64,000 bases of DNA from Embleya sp051903075 (GTDB taxonomy: Bacteria; Actinomycetota; Actinomycetes; Streptomycetales; Streptomycetaceae), in contig NZ_CP182422.1 in NCBI RefSeq assembly GCF_051903075.1, forward strand, positions 3,782,001-3,846,000, written 5' to 3'. Positions 17,471 to 25,104 of the stretch are shown piece after piece. The notes under the pieces were generated by a model, which was not told the DNA's origin, searched no databases, and saw nothing but the letters and a program-made list of their open reading frames with translations. The translations under genes and the position numbers were made by a program. Every line of letters starts with the position of its first letter. Positions within the stretch are counted from its first letter, which is position 1.

Positions 17471-17608
17471 TCAGCGAGTGCCGGTGCCCGCCGGAACCGC
17501 GTCCGTCGCCTCGGTCCACAGATCCTGCTCGGCCCGATCCGCCTGAATCTGCCGGTAGACCAACAGGCCGGCTACAGCGGCCAAAGCCACCAGGATCAGC
17601 TTCTTCAT
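17471..17608 (-). CDS. DLW-39 family small membrane protein
   Basis: The 45-aa protein begins MKKLILVALAAVAGLLVYRQ, one membrane helix, and continues with ADRAEQDLWTEATDAV, the motif after which the family is named. ATG 17608 has GGAGAGG at an 8-nt spacing. The family is found near tRNA-Ala/Ile and gyrA across streptomycetes and its function is unknown. It is transcribed leftward toward the parS palindrome. Confidence 0.92.
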   Translation of the reverse strand: MKKLILVALAAVAGLLVYRQIQADRAEQDLWTEATDAVPAGTGTR

Positions 17609-17847
17609 CAGCGTGGCCTCTCCGTCCTGCGAGTGACGTTCGTGCACCTGTCCGCGTGCCGTGGGCGCTGCGGTCGGGTCGGGCTCGACAATAACAGGTG
17701 GACCGAGGGGCCGACCAATACCGAAAGTCGTGGTCCGAGCGCCGGTCGTCGGCCCCCGGCGGAGCCGGTCCGCGCAGGTCGCCGCCCGTTTCGCGGCCCC
17801 GAACCGCCCCCGCGTACGGGGGAGTCGGACGCGACCGGCCCCCGGGC

Positions 17848-18660
17848 TCAGGCACCCGACCGCACATGTATGTCGATCCCGCTCGTCCCGGGCTCCTCGA
17901 CGCCCGGCAGCAGCCGCATCTCACGGTCGTAGTCGCCGCCGCCGAGCGCGCGGAAGGCCACCGGCTCGTCGGTGAACAGCCCGTCGAGCCGTCGGCCGTA
18001 CTCCTCCTTCGCCGCCTCGAACCGCTCCGGCGACACGTCGTTCGAGCCGAACACCGCGAACGGCTCCAGCGGGGCCAGGCCGGCGAACCAGAACAACCCG
18101 TGCTGGAGCGGGAAGAGCAGTTCCGCCAACCGCCCGTGAATGCCCCGGTCGGAGAACGCGGTCTCCCGGGCGCCGGCCGTCACCGACAACAATGCCCGCC
18201 GCCCGGCCAACGCGCCCTCGCTGTACGGGGGCGGAACCTCCGGGCCATAGGCGAATCCGGCGGTGAACACCCGGTCGATCCAGCCCTTCAAAATCGCCGG
18301 TGCGGAGAACCACCACATCGGAAACTGCAGGACGACCGCGTCCGCCCAGAGCACCTTCTCCTGCTCGGCGGCGATCTCCGGGGCCAGCCGCTTGGTCAGC
18401 GTGGCCCGCTGCGACTCGGCCATCACCCGAAGGCGGCGGTCCGCGACGTGCTCCGGGAAGTCGTCGCCGTCCACCGCCGCCTTCCACTTCATCGCGTACA
18501 GGTCGGACACCCGCACGTGATGTCCCGCCGCCCGCAGCCGCTCGACCGCGAACTCGGTCAGCGCGCCGTTGAGCGAGCGCGGCTCGGGATGGGCGGCGAC
18601 GACGAGGACTTTGCGGAGCGACGACGTGGGCCGGCCGGACTGCGGTGTGGTGGGGTTCAT
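17848..18660 (-). CDS. NAD(P)H-dependent quinone oxidoreductase, flavodoxin-2 fold
   Basis: The product is 270 aa. VLVVAAHPEPRSLNGAL near the N-terminus is the FMN/FAD phosphate-binding loop, and LQFPMWWFSAPAILKGWIDRVF with GRRALLSVTAGA is the core of the MdaB/NQO1/Kef-ancillary family. It reduces quinones or similar electrophiles with NAD(P)H in the cytosol. It is divergent from an XRE-type regulator whose start is 125 bases away, so that regulator probably controls it. The region 17609-17847 between it and DLW-39 has no gene I can support. Confidence 0.88.
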   Translation of the reverse strand: MNPTTPQSGRPTSSLRKVLVVAAHPEPRSLNGALTEFAVERLRAAGHHVRVSDLYAMKWKAAVDGDDFPEHVADRRLRVMAESQRATLTKRLAPEIAAEQEKVLWADAVVLQFPMWWFSAPAILKGWIDRVFTAGFAYGPEVPPPYSEGALAGRRALLSVTAGARETAFSDRGIHGRLAELLFPLQHGLFWFAGLAPLEPFAVFGSNDVSPERFEAAKEEYGRRLDGLFTDEPVAFRALGGGDYDREMRLLPGVEEPGTSGIDIHVRSGA

Positions 18661-18785
18661 GGAGCCAACGCTCCTCCGGGCGCGAACGGGTAGCCAGGAC
18701 CCGGTTCAACCGGCGGAACCCCGTTCCTGGTACTGCGAGAACCACACAGGACCGATCCGCCCGGCGCCCGCGCATACTTGACCGC

Positions 18786-19763
18786 ATGAACGGGGTGGAG
18801 CAGGGCGAGCGTACGACCGCCACCGAGCGGCGCACCGGGACGGCGGGCGCGCCCGCCGCGCACACCGACGACGCGGTCGAGGGCGTCGGCGACGCCCGGC
18901 GCGCGCTGGGCGGCTTCCTGCGGGCCCGCCGAGGCCGCGTCGCACCGGAGCACGTCGGACTCGTCGGCGGCCGGCGACGCCGGGTCCGCGGCCTGCGCCG
19001 CGAGGAGTTGGCCCAGCTCGCCGGGATCAGCGTCGACTACTACGTACGCCTCGAACAGGGTCGGGCCACCCAGCCCTCCCCCGAGGTGCTCGACGCACTC
19101 GCCCGGGCGCTCGGCCTCGACGCCGCCGAGCACCGGCACCTGATCACGCTGGCCGGCACCCGCCGCGTCCCCGCGCCGACGGCCCGGGTCAGCCCGCTGA
19201 TCCAGCAGATCCTGGACTCGCTGACCCGGCTCCCGGCCTTCGCCACGAACCACCGCCTGGACACGGTGGCCTGGAACGATTTGGGTGCCGAACTCGTCGG
19301 CGGCCTGGCCGACCCGAGCCGCCGCGACCGCAACAACGCCAGGTTCCTCTTCCTCGACCCCTCCTCCCGCCGCGTGTACCCCGAGTGGGAGGAGCGGGCC
19401 GAGGACGCGGTGGGCCAGCTGCGGGTCTCGGCCGGGCGCTACCCCGACGACGCGGAGCTGGCCACGCTGATCACCGAACTCTCCACCCACAGCGCCGATT
19501 TCCGGCGGATCTGGGCCACCGGCAAGGTGCTGGTCTGCGGCGCCGGCCACAAGAGCGTGCACCACCCGGCGGTCGGCTCGATGCACCTGGACTACGAAAC
19601 CCTGCGCGTCCCCACCCCGACCGGCGACACCGCCCTGGAAATCCACGTCTTCCGCGCCCGCCCGAACACCCCGTCGGCAACCGCGCTGTCCCACCTGGCC
19701 GCACTCGTCGACCGGGCGACCACCTCCGACCTTGCCGAGCCCATCGAAGCCTCCTCCTTCTGA
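18786..19763 (+). CDS. XRE-family regulator with MmyB-like ligand-binding domain
   Basis: The product is 325 aa. A disordered 40-residue N-terminus is followed by a helix-turn-helix at about 75-135 (LRREELAQLAGISVDYYVRLEQGR). A C-terminal MmyB-like domain follows (FATNHRLDTVAWNDLGAEL, and HHPAVGSMHLDYETLRVP). Related regulators sense small hydrophobic ligands and control a divergent oxidoreductase, and that arrangement is present here. ATG 18786 is the start that leaves the intergenic promoter region free. Effector and operator are unknown. Confidence 0.88.
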   Translation: MNGVEQGERTTATERRTGTAGAPAAHTDDAVEGVGDARRALGGFLRARRGRVAPEHVGLVGGRRRRVRGLRREELAQLAGISVDYYVRLEQGRATQPSPEVLDALARALGLDAAEHRHLITLAGTRRVPAPTARVSPLIQQILDSLTRLPAFATNHRLDTVAWNDLGAELVGGLADPSRRDRNNARFLFLDPSSRRVYPEWEERAEDAVGQLRVSAGRYPDDAELATLITELSTHSADFRRIWATGKVLVCGAGHKSVHHPAVGSMHLDYETLRVPTPTGDTALEIHVFRARPNTPSATALSHLAALVDRATTSDLAEPIEASSF

Positions 19764-19940
19764 CCCGGGCCCCGTCGTCCAGCGAGAGTGAACCCAACAC
19801 CGCTTGAGCCAGGCCGGTTGTATCGAGCTGCGACGCGTTACGCCCGCTTCTGCGCCCCGAGTCGCCCACATATATAAGAGGACAAGATCGGCTCCGGCGG
19901 CCGAAGGCGCGCAGCGGCGGTAAGGCCGAGCGCGCTCGCG
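19764..19940. other. Intergenic region with possible remnant of a small-gene tail
   Basis: Positions 19861-19900, read on the minus strand, resemble the last dozen codons of the 77-aa gene at 22399 (both include the TTATAT run followed by GGGCGA). The match is short and moderate. Nothing else is supported here. Confidence 0.35.
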
Positions 19941-20020
19941 TCAGCCCAGTCGGTACCGCGCCCACCGGCGGGCGGTGTCGGCGAGTGCCCGTGCGTGGCT
20001 GGGCACAGAGCGGGTTGCAC
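19941..20020 (-). pseudogene. Remnant: C-terminal tail of an APH-like phosphotransferase
   Basis: The minus strand encodes SHARALADTARRWARYRLG and a stop, matching SRALADTARAWARYRLD at the end of the intact gene at 23200. About 20-25 codons survive. No upstream part of the gene is present; the homology breaks near 20020 and is joined to a piece of the TPR regulator on the other strand. Confidence 0.8.
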
Positions 20021-20025
20021 GCCGG

Positions 20026-20286
20026 GGGGGCAGTTCCCTGTCAACGCGCCATTGGGTCGCCTGAGTCCAGGCTGAGGCGTACGCGGGGCTCGGGGATTTC
20101 GCGGCCTGCGAACGGGCACTCGACCGGGCGGAGAGGGTCGCCGAACTGAACGGCCCCGTCCACAACAACGGTTGGCTCCGTTTCGACGGCTCTCGACTCG
20201 CCGAAGAACGCGGTGCCCGGTATGTACAGCTGGGCCGACTCGACCTGGCCGAATCCACATCGCTACCCAACGGCGACGGCACTTGA
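20026..20286 (+). pseudogene. Remnant: C-terminal part of an XRE/TPR regulator, with in-frame stop
   Basis: This frame reads SSLSTRHWVA, then TGA (20062-20064), then VQAEAYAGLGDFAACERALD, RAERVAELNGP and NNGWLRFDGSRLAEERGARY. It matches residues about 255-330 of the intact regulator at 25105, in which the TGA is TGC (Cys). Homology fades at about 20255 and the frame stops at 20286. The helix-turn-helix half is missing. It is a relic and cannot make a functional regulator. Confidence 0.85.
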
Positions 20287-20327
20287 TAGCTTCGCTCTCC
20301 TCTTGATCTCAGCAACGGAGGGTGAAG

Positions 20328-21641
20328 ATGACCCTTGCTGTACGGGGCCACCTCTTGTTGATCGAGAGCGCACGGGGTCGTGCGTCCCGTCGACAGCTGC
20401 GCGGCACCGGCGCCAACCTGGGCGCGATGACCGAGATACCTCCGGCGTGCTTCGCTCCTCGCGCCTCGGGTGTCGACGTTGTCCAGATCGATGATGCGGT
20501 CAACCCTCACGCGGTGTTGAGCCGCATCAAGGCGGCGGCGCGCATCCCCGGGCCCGTGGTCGTGTACGTCTCGGGTCTGCTGATGTTCGATCGCACCGGC
20601 GCCGCGCATCTCGGGCTGCGGGACTCCACGCCGCGCAGTGTGCGCTATGACGGGCTGCCGTGGGAGTGGCTGGTGAACGCGCTTCGTTCGCGGCCTCGCA
20701 GCCGGACACTGGTCATCGTGGACTTCGCCACCGACGCACAGAGCTGGGCCCGACTTCACGACGGCACCCCGGCGTCACTGACGAACAGCATCCCGGTGTG
20801 GGGCGTGATCAACCCGCCGGCCAAGTCGGCGGACGGCACCAGCCCCTTCACCCGCGCGCTGTCCGCCGTGCTACCGCAGGGCATACCTCGGGTGCCTGCC
20901 GAGGTGCATCCGTCCGACATCCACCGTGCGGTGGTCGAGCGGGCCGGCCTGGCGGTCGACACCGTGGAACTCGTACCCGATGTGCCCGGGTTGCGGCTGG
21001 AGAACGTCCACCCCGGGGCGCCGCCGGCCGCGCTCGCCCCCTCCGAGGTCACGACCGCCGAGACGCCCGCACAGATACTCCTGCAACCGTCCGACCCGGC
21101 GATGTACACGGGGGATCTCACGCGGATTCGCACGGCGAGTGAAGCGGGTGACCACACGGTCGCCGTCCTCCTGGCTCAAGAGCTGGACCACCGCTTGGCC
21201 ACCACCCTGGGGTTCGATCACCCCGATTCATGGGCCGCTCGGGAAGTCCACGCCTGGGCGTCGGCGATGGCCGGCCGCTACCTGCATGCCTGCGAGCTGT
21301 ACCGAGACGTCGCCCGGCGACGCATGCGGGGCCTGCCCCACGACCATGCGACCGTCGTCGGCCCCACCGACTGCGCCCATGCCGCGTGGCTGCGCATCAC
21401 CAACGGGGACGACGCGCGCCGAGTGGGGCCGTCGATCGTCGCCCTCCGGGAACTCGTACCCGGCCCCGGCGGGGCGCTCTCGGCCGCGCGGCGCCACCTG
21501 GTCCGACTCCGGGACGACGATCCCGAGGTGCAGATGCGCCGTGGGCCCGAAGCCTGGTCCGCCTACCTCGGCCGGCAGACCCGGCAGTCCACCAACCATG
21601 CCGGCATGCCGGCGGTAGGGCCCTCGAACTCCACGGTCTGA
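20328..21641 (+). CDS. Caspase-like (C14 fold) protein lacking catalytic residues, with helical C-terminus
   Basis: The product is 437 aa. ATG 20328 follows GGAGGG; GTG 20322 overlaps that site. Residues about 5-155 follow the order of bacterial caspase-like domains: strand HLLLIES, helix GTGANLGAMTEI, VDVVQIDDAVN, VVVYVSGLLMFD, HLGLRDSTP, LPWEWLVNALRSRP and TLVIVDFATDAQSW. The His of the usual SGHG is replaced (SGLL) and the Cys of DxCHSG is replaced (DFATD), so it should be inactive as a protease. Residues about 250-400 are helical and TPR-like. The fold call is my inference; I recognise no named family. Confidence 0.7.
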   Translation: MTLAVRGHLLLIESARGRASRRQLRGTGANLGAMTEIPPACFAPRASGVDVVQIDDAVNPHAVLSRIKAAARIPGPVVVYVSGLLMFDRTGAAHLGLRDSTPRSVRYDGLPWEWLVNALRSRPRSRTLVIVDFATDAQSWARLHDGTPASLTNSIPVWGVINPPAKSADGTSPFTRALSAVLPQGIPRVPAEVHPSDIHRAVVERAGLAVDTVELVPDVPGLRLENVHPGAPPAALAPSEVTTAETPAQILLQPSDPAMYTGDLTRIRTASEAGDHTVAVLLAQELDHRLATTLGFDHPDSWAAREVHAWASAMAGRYLHACELYRDVARRRMRGLPHDHATVVGPTDCAHAAWLRITNGDDARRVGPSIVALRELVPGPGGALSAARRHLVRLRDDDPEVQMRRGPEAWSAYLGRQTRQSTNHAGMPAVGPSNSTV

Positions 21642-21766
21642 AGCCTCGCCGTGCTCCCGGTGCCCGTCGTCACTCGTACGAGTGTGTCCGGTTCCGCCCG
21701 GGACGGGTGTGTAGCAGGCTTGCCATCGCCACCCACGAAGCGATGAAGAAGACCCCGGAGGCCGAC

Positions 21767-22162
21767 ATGGCGAACATCCCGAGCGATCGCCTGTACAGCA
21801 AGGACCACGAATGGGCCCAGGTCGAGGGCGACCTGGTGCGGGTCGGCCTGACGGATCACGCCCAAAAGCAACTCGGCGACGTCGTCTTCGTCGAGCTACC
21901 CGGCGTGGGCGACCGCTTCGAGGCGGGCCAGCCGTTCGGCAACGTGGAGTCGGTGAAGGCCGTAAGCGAGGTCTACGTACCCGTGACCGGCGAGGTGGTC
22001 GAGGTGAACGAAACCCTGAACGACAGCCCGGAACAGGTCAACGACGACCCCTACGGCGACGGCTGGACCATCCGCCTCCGCACGGCGGGATCAGCACAGA
22101 CCGACGACCTGCTCACCGCAGACCAGTACGCCGACTACATCAAAGAAGAAGCATCGGACTGA
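21767..22162 (+). CDS. gcvH: Glycine cleavage system H protein
   Basis: The product is 131 aa. The lipoyl-domain signature includes DHEWAQVEGDLVRVGLTDHA, GDVVFVELPGVG and ESVKAVSEVYVPVTGEVVEV, with the lipoylated Lys in SVKAVS. It shuttles the aminomethyl group among the P, T and L proteins. ATG 21767 has GGAGG at 6 nt. No gcvT or gcvP is nearby; the gene stands alone beside the tRNA-Ile repeat, which is unusual placement. The protein looks complete and functional. Confidence 0.95.
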   Translation: MANIPSDRLYSKDHEWAQVEGDLVRVGLTDHAQKQLGDVVFVELPGVGDRFEAGQPFGNVESVKAVSEVYVPVTGEVVEVNETLNDSPEQVNDDPYGDGWTIRLRTAGSAQTDDLLTADQYADYIKEEASD

Positions 22163-22192
22163 CCCGCGCCCCTATTTCGCCCCGGAACCAAT

Positions 22193-22229
22193 CAAGGGCC
22201 CTTCCCCGGTGAATGGGGAAGGACCCTTG
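22193..22229 (-). terminator. Terminator hairpin, duplicate of the tRNA-Ile terminator
   Basis: A near-perfect stem (CAAGGGCCCTTCCCC with GGGGAAGGACCCTTG) lies just outside the left 44-bp repeat. The same hairpin occurs at 27166-27202 after tRNA-Ile, with a few differences, so the duplication extends beyond the 44-bp core. It also terminates gcvH from the other side. Confidence 0.75.
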
Positions 22230-22243
22230 ATCCGCAGTACGTA

Positions 22244-22287
22244 AGTGGGCCTAACAGGACTTGAACCTGTGGCCTCTTCCTTATCAG
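22244..22287. repeat. Left att-type direct repeat: 3' half of tRNA-Ile
   Basis: 44 bp identical to 27218-27261. Read on the minus strand it runs from the anticodon loop (CTGATAA) through the T arm to the tRNA 3' end. The 5' half of the tRNA is absent here, so it is not a tRNA gene. This is the usual footprint of tyrosine-recombinase integration into a tRNA 3' end. Confidence 0.88.
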
Positions 22288-22398
22288 CGATGCTCGGGCG
22301 CCTCTCTGACCTGGGCAGACGTAGAGGACCCTTGCGTCACACGGCCCATTGCCCCGGGTTGCGACCGGTTCCGGCGCCTTCCGCTCCGTTCCTCACCC

Positions 22399-22632
22399 CT
22401 AAATCGCCCCTACATATAAGGGGGCAAGGTCGGCCTCACAAGCTCGGCTCGACGGGGGCACCTCGGCTTCCCGGGTACCTTCGGCCCCGGTCCGATCAAA
22501 GCCTCGTCGGCACGCGTACTCGCTCCACCCGGGTCCGCTCGCGGTGACGACACGGCGGACAACCTCGACGTCATCACGCATCTCCGAGCAGCGATGGCAG
22601 AAGTGTTTGCGTGCGGGTTGAGACAGCGTCAT
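22399..22632 (-). CDS. Small Cys-containing protein, function unknown
   Basis: The product is 77 aa. HFCHRCSEMRDD near the N-terminus is a CxxC knuckle and YACRRGFDR follows 30 residues later; a single zinc site is possible, but the second pair is incomplete (CRRG). The start ATG 22632 overlaps the stop of the upstream 158-aa gene (ATGA), which strongly supports both genes as a coupled pair. The C-terminus is Glu/Pro/Ser-rich. The region 22288-22398 between it and the att repeat has no gene. Confidence 0.65.
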   Translation of the reverse strand: MTLSQPARKHFCHRCSEMRDDVEVVRRVVTASGPGWSEYACRRGFDRTGAEGTREAEVPPSSRACEADLAPLYVGAI

Positions 22633-23105
22633 ACGTGAGCGGTCTCTCGGGCCGTGATGGTGAAGGGTCGGCCGCGTCCGACACGGGCAACGGCTCCCGC
22701 TGCTTCTCGCTGCTCTCTCTCGGCGGCTTCCCGGTCCATCTGTTCGCCGCGGCGTACCCAGTAGGCATCCTCCTCGGCCTGTTTCCGGGCTCGCTCGTCC
22801 CAAAGCCGATTTACGAACGGACGTACGAGCACATGGTCGGGCTCGAACTCGGGGTCAGCCGGCACGGCGGGCGCAGGGACTCGGGCCGCGACCACAGCCG
22901 GCTCACGGCTAGCTACATCCCCGGACGTCGGCGGGGTGAAGTCGCGCCAAGCCACAGCAGCACTGGCCTTCCGCGTGCGCCTGGGCCTGCTCGGTCCTGC
23001 GGGGCGGGGGCGATTCGGTCGGCCGCTGCGGCGCATGCCGGTTGCCGGCATCGGGGCGGGACGTCCGAGCACCCATGCGAGTAGGCGGGCAATAAGCTCT
23101 TTCAT
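22629..23105 (-). CDS. Hypothetical protein with basic N-terminus and coiled acidic C-terminus
   Basis: The product is 158 aa. A short hydrophobic/amphipathic opening (MKELIARLLAWVLGRP) is followed by a Pro/Arg-rich disordered stretch to about residue 95. A helical charged segment follows (RLWDERARKQAEEDAYWVRR, EQMDREAAEREQREAA). ATG 23105 has GAGGAG upstream. Its TGA overlaps the next small gene. I recognise no family; similar loci in other actinomycetes place such proteins beside the APH-like gene. Function unknown. Confidence 0.6.
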   Translation of the reverse strand: MKELIARLLAWVLGRPAPMPATGMRRSGRPNRPRPAGPSRPRRTRKASAAVAWRDFTPPTSGDVASREPAVVAARVPAPAVPADPEFEPDHVLVRPFVNRLWDERARKQAEEDAYWVRRGEQMDREAAEREQREAAGAVARVGRGRPFTITARETAHV

Positions 23106-23199
23106 GGCTTGTCAGCTCCTCTTCAGGGATCGCTGATCGGCTCAGCCCGGGGGTCGTTAGGCGACGGCCTCCGGGCGCTTCGGTTCACCGGTCGTGGTG

Positions 23200-24084
23200 T
23201 CAGTCGAGTCGGTATCGGGCCCATGCACGGGCGGTGTCGGCGAGTGCCCGGGAGTGCGGCCGTGCCCGGGGGGATCGGGTGATGAACTCCCACATGCCGG
23301 ACAGCTTCGCGGCGAACGCGTCGATCACCGGGTCGGGCGCCTTGGCGAACGCGGGCACGTGCACAGCCCACGCTTCGGCCGCTTCGGGCGTGTGGCCCTC
23401 GTGCATGAGACGGACGACCACGTACGCGGCATCGATCCATGCGGCACCTCGCGCCGACCATGCCCAATCGATCACGCGCACCCGGTCGTCCCGGGTGAGC
23501 ATGTTCGCCGGGTGCAGGTCCGAGTGAACGAGGGTGTCCCCGTCCAACGCTGCGCCCAGTTCGAGCGTCGCGAGCACCCCTATGTGCGCGCGCGCCCAGG
23601 GATCGAGGTCGTCGGGTGACTTCGCGTAAATGGCGGCCCACCCGGGAGCGCTGCCCCATCGGTCGGCGATCGAGTGGAGCGCGGCTGATGGGCAAGGCGT
23701 CAACGCTTCGGCCATGGTGACGACCAGGTCGCCGATCACGTCCAAGTCGCCGGACGTCGGCGACAGCGACGGGTAACGTCCGGGCACGTACTCGAACCCG
23801 AGCATGTGCCACCCCTCCTGCACCACACTCCACAACAGTGCCGGGGCAAGGGACACGGGCAGGAACGGCGCGACGGCGGCTTCGTTGCGGTGCGTCCACG
23901 CGTACGGCCGGTCGGCACGGACCCCCTTGCAGAACACCCGACCATCCCGCGTTTCGAGCGTCGCCGAGAACTCCGACGACTTGCCGAACTCCGGGGCGTG
24001 CATCGAACGAATGGGGCCGGTGTACTGCTGGATCTTCTCCCGGACCGACTTGGGTAGTTCGGTCCAGGCATGGCGACGGGGCAT
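23200..24084 (-). CDS. APH-family (aminoglycoside phosphotransferase fold) kinase
   Basis: The product is 294 aa. The phosphotransferase core shows VHSDLHPANMLT (catalytic Asp and Asn) and VRVIDWAWSARGAAWIDAA (metal-binding Asp), both canonical for APH/choline-kinase folds. EYVPGRYPSL is the hinge. The N-terminal lobe is atypical (GKSSEFSATLETRDGRVFCKGV keeps the Lys). ATG 24084 leaves a short leader. Despite the family name it need not confer resistance: substrates include small metabolites and proteins. A truncated relative is at 19941. It lies inside the tRNA-Ile island with the next gene 97 bases upstream. Confidence 0.85.
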   Translation of the reverse strand: MPRRHAWTELPKSVREKIQQYTGPIRSMHAPEFGKSSEFSATLETRDGRVFCKGVRADRPYAWTHRNEAAVAPFLPVSLAPALLWSVVQEGWHMLGFEYVPGRYPSLSPTSGDLDVIGDLVVTMAEALTPCPSAALHSIADRWGSAPGWAAIYAKSPDDLDPWARAHIGVLATLELGAALDGDTLVHSDLHPANMLTRDDRVRVIDWAWSARGAAWIDAAYVVVRLMHEGHTPEAAEAWAVHVPAFAKAPDPVIDAFAAKLSGMWEFITRSPRARPHSRALADTARAWARYRLD

Positions 24085-24181
24085 TGTCGATGCTCTCTCG
24101 CTTCGGGGCGGACGGGATGAACGAAGGGGCGCCCCCGCCCGCGACGATGCCGATCCGGGGGCGCTCCTCACCTACGTGTGG

Positions 24182-24625
24182 TCACGGGCTGTCGTGGCAT
24201 CCCGCGTGGCACTGGGAGCAGTCGGCCGCGGCAACCGCCCACAGTTCGGCATCGACCTCAAAGCCGGCTGCCTTGATCGCCTCGGCCGTGCGGACAACGT
24301 CGTCCCGACCCTGCGCCATGGTGCGTGACCCGGTGTCCGGCACGTGATGAACGAACCGGCCGATCCGGTCGCAGTACTCGGCGTAGTCGACCGTGTGGAG
24401 CACCCACGCGTGCCAACCGACGTCGATGAGGGCCGACGGAACCATGCGCGCCCTGGGGTCGGCCGCGCTGACCGTAAGGAACTCGGCGGTCCCGGTGACA
24501 ATCCGGTCGGCGAGATCGGCGTCGATCTCGGGACGGTCCGCTCGGATGCGTGCCGTAAGCCTTGCGCGAACCGCGGCAGGGACGAGTACCCCTGTCGCAG
24601 CCTTCGGTGACAGCGTGCTTGTCAT
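24182..24625 (-). CDS. GRDP-like (glycine-rich-domain-protein-like) helical protein with Cys-rich tail
   Basis: The product is 147 aa. ATG 24625 follows AAGGGTGG. The core DVGWHAWVLHTVDYAEYCDR with GRFVHHVP matches actinomycete proteins annotated as glycine-rich-domain-containing-like, which share a Trp-His...His helix pair. The C-terminal CSQCHAGCHDSP tail holds three Cys and two His in 12 residues and could bind metal or be modified. Function is unknown. It is in the same leftward set as the APH-like gene and is divergent from the TPR regulator. Confidence 0.7.
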   Translation of the reverse strand: MTSTLSPKAATGVLVPAAVRARLTARIRADRPEIDADLADRIVTGTAEFLTVSAADPRARMVPSALIDVGWHAWVLHTVDYAEYCDRIGRFVHHVPDTGSRTMAQGRDDVVRTAEAIKAAGFEVDAELWAVAAADCSQCHAGCHDSP

Positions 24626-24774
24626 GCTCGTTCCACCCTTCGCCAGACTTGAATTGGTGTGGCGCGGGATCCGCCCGACATCCCGCAGGAGTCGAGCGGG
24701 TCCGATCAAAGGAGCCGCGTCATTGGGCCGACGCAGCCAGGAGGTTGCTCAACCGCGGGCCGCTTCAGCGCCGC

Positions 24775-25044
24775 TCAAGTTCCGCGCGGCAGGGGGCAAC
24801 TCGCGAGAGGGCATCGGCATGGAGGCTCGGGCGTGCCACCCCGCGGCATGGCGTAGCTCGTGAAGGTCTCAGGGGCACGTACGTCGCTTCGGCTTCCGTC
24901 AGGCGTCAGTCGGTAGACGAGGAGCGACATTTCGTGCCCAACGGGCAGCACCATCGGTCCCGCATTGTGAACAACCGTCATGGCTTCAGCGAACCGTCTG
25001 GAGTTGGGCTTCTCCACCGCATCGAAGCGGCACTCTTGATGCAC
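24775..25044 (-). CDS. Possible hypothetical protein upstream of the TPR regulator
   Basis: An open frame of 89 codons starts at GTG 25044 and contains MTVVHNAGPMVLPVGHEMSL and LLVYRLTPDG. Codon third positions are fairly GC-rich, but no ribosome site is clear and no family is recognised. It would be divergent from the regulator at 25105. It may be real; the alternative is that 24626-25104 is simply a long regulatory intergenic region. Confidence 0.35.
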   Translation of the reverse strand: MHQECRFDAVEKPNSRRFAEAMTVVHNAGPMVLPVGHEMSLLVYRLTPDGSRSDVRAPETFTSYAMPRGGTPEPPCRCPLASCPLPRGT

Positions 25045-25104
25045 ATCGGATGCACAGGCCGTGCCACCTGGTAGTTCACGGTGAGACAGGGGAAGGAGGC
25101 CCGC

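Noticed and set aside
22244..22320. A second tRNA-Ile gene at the left repeat
   Set aside because: Only the 3' half of the tRNA is present; the 5' half diverges after the anticodon loop, so it cannot fold.
23200..24084. Calling the APH-like gene an aminoglycoside resistance gene
   Set aside because: The motifs give only the fold; actinomycete relatives are diverse and nothing here shows aminoglycoside substrate residues.
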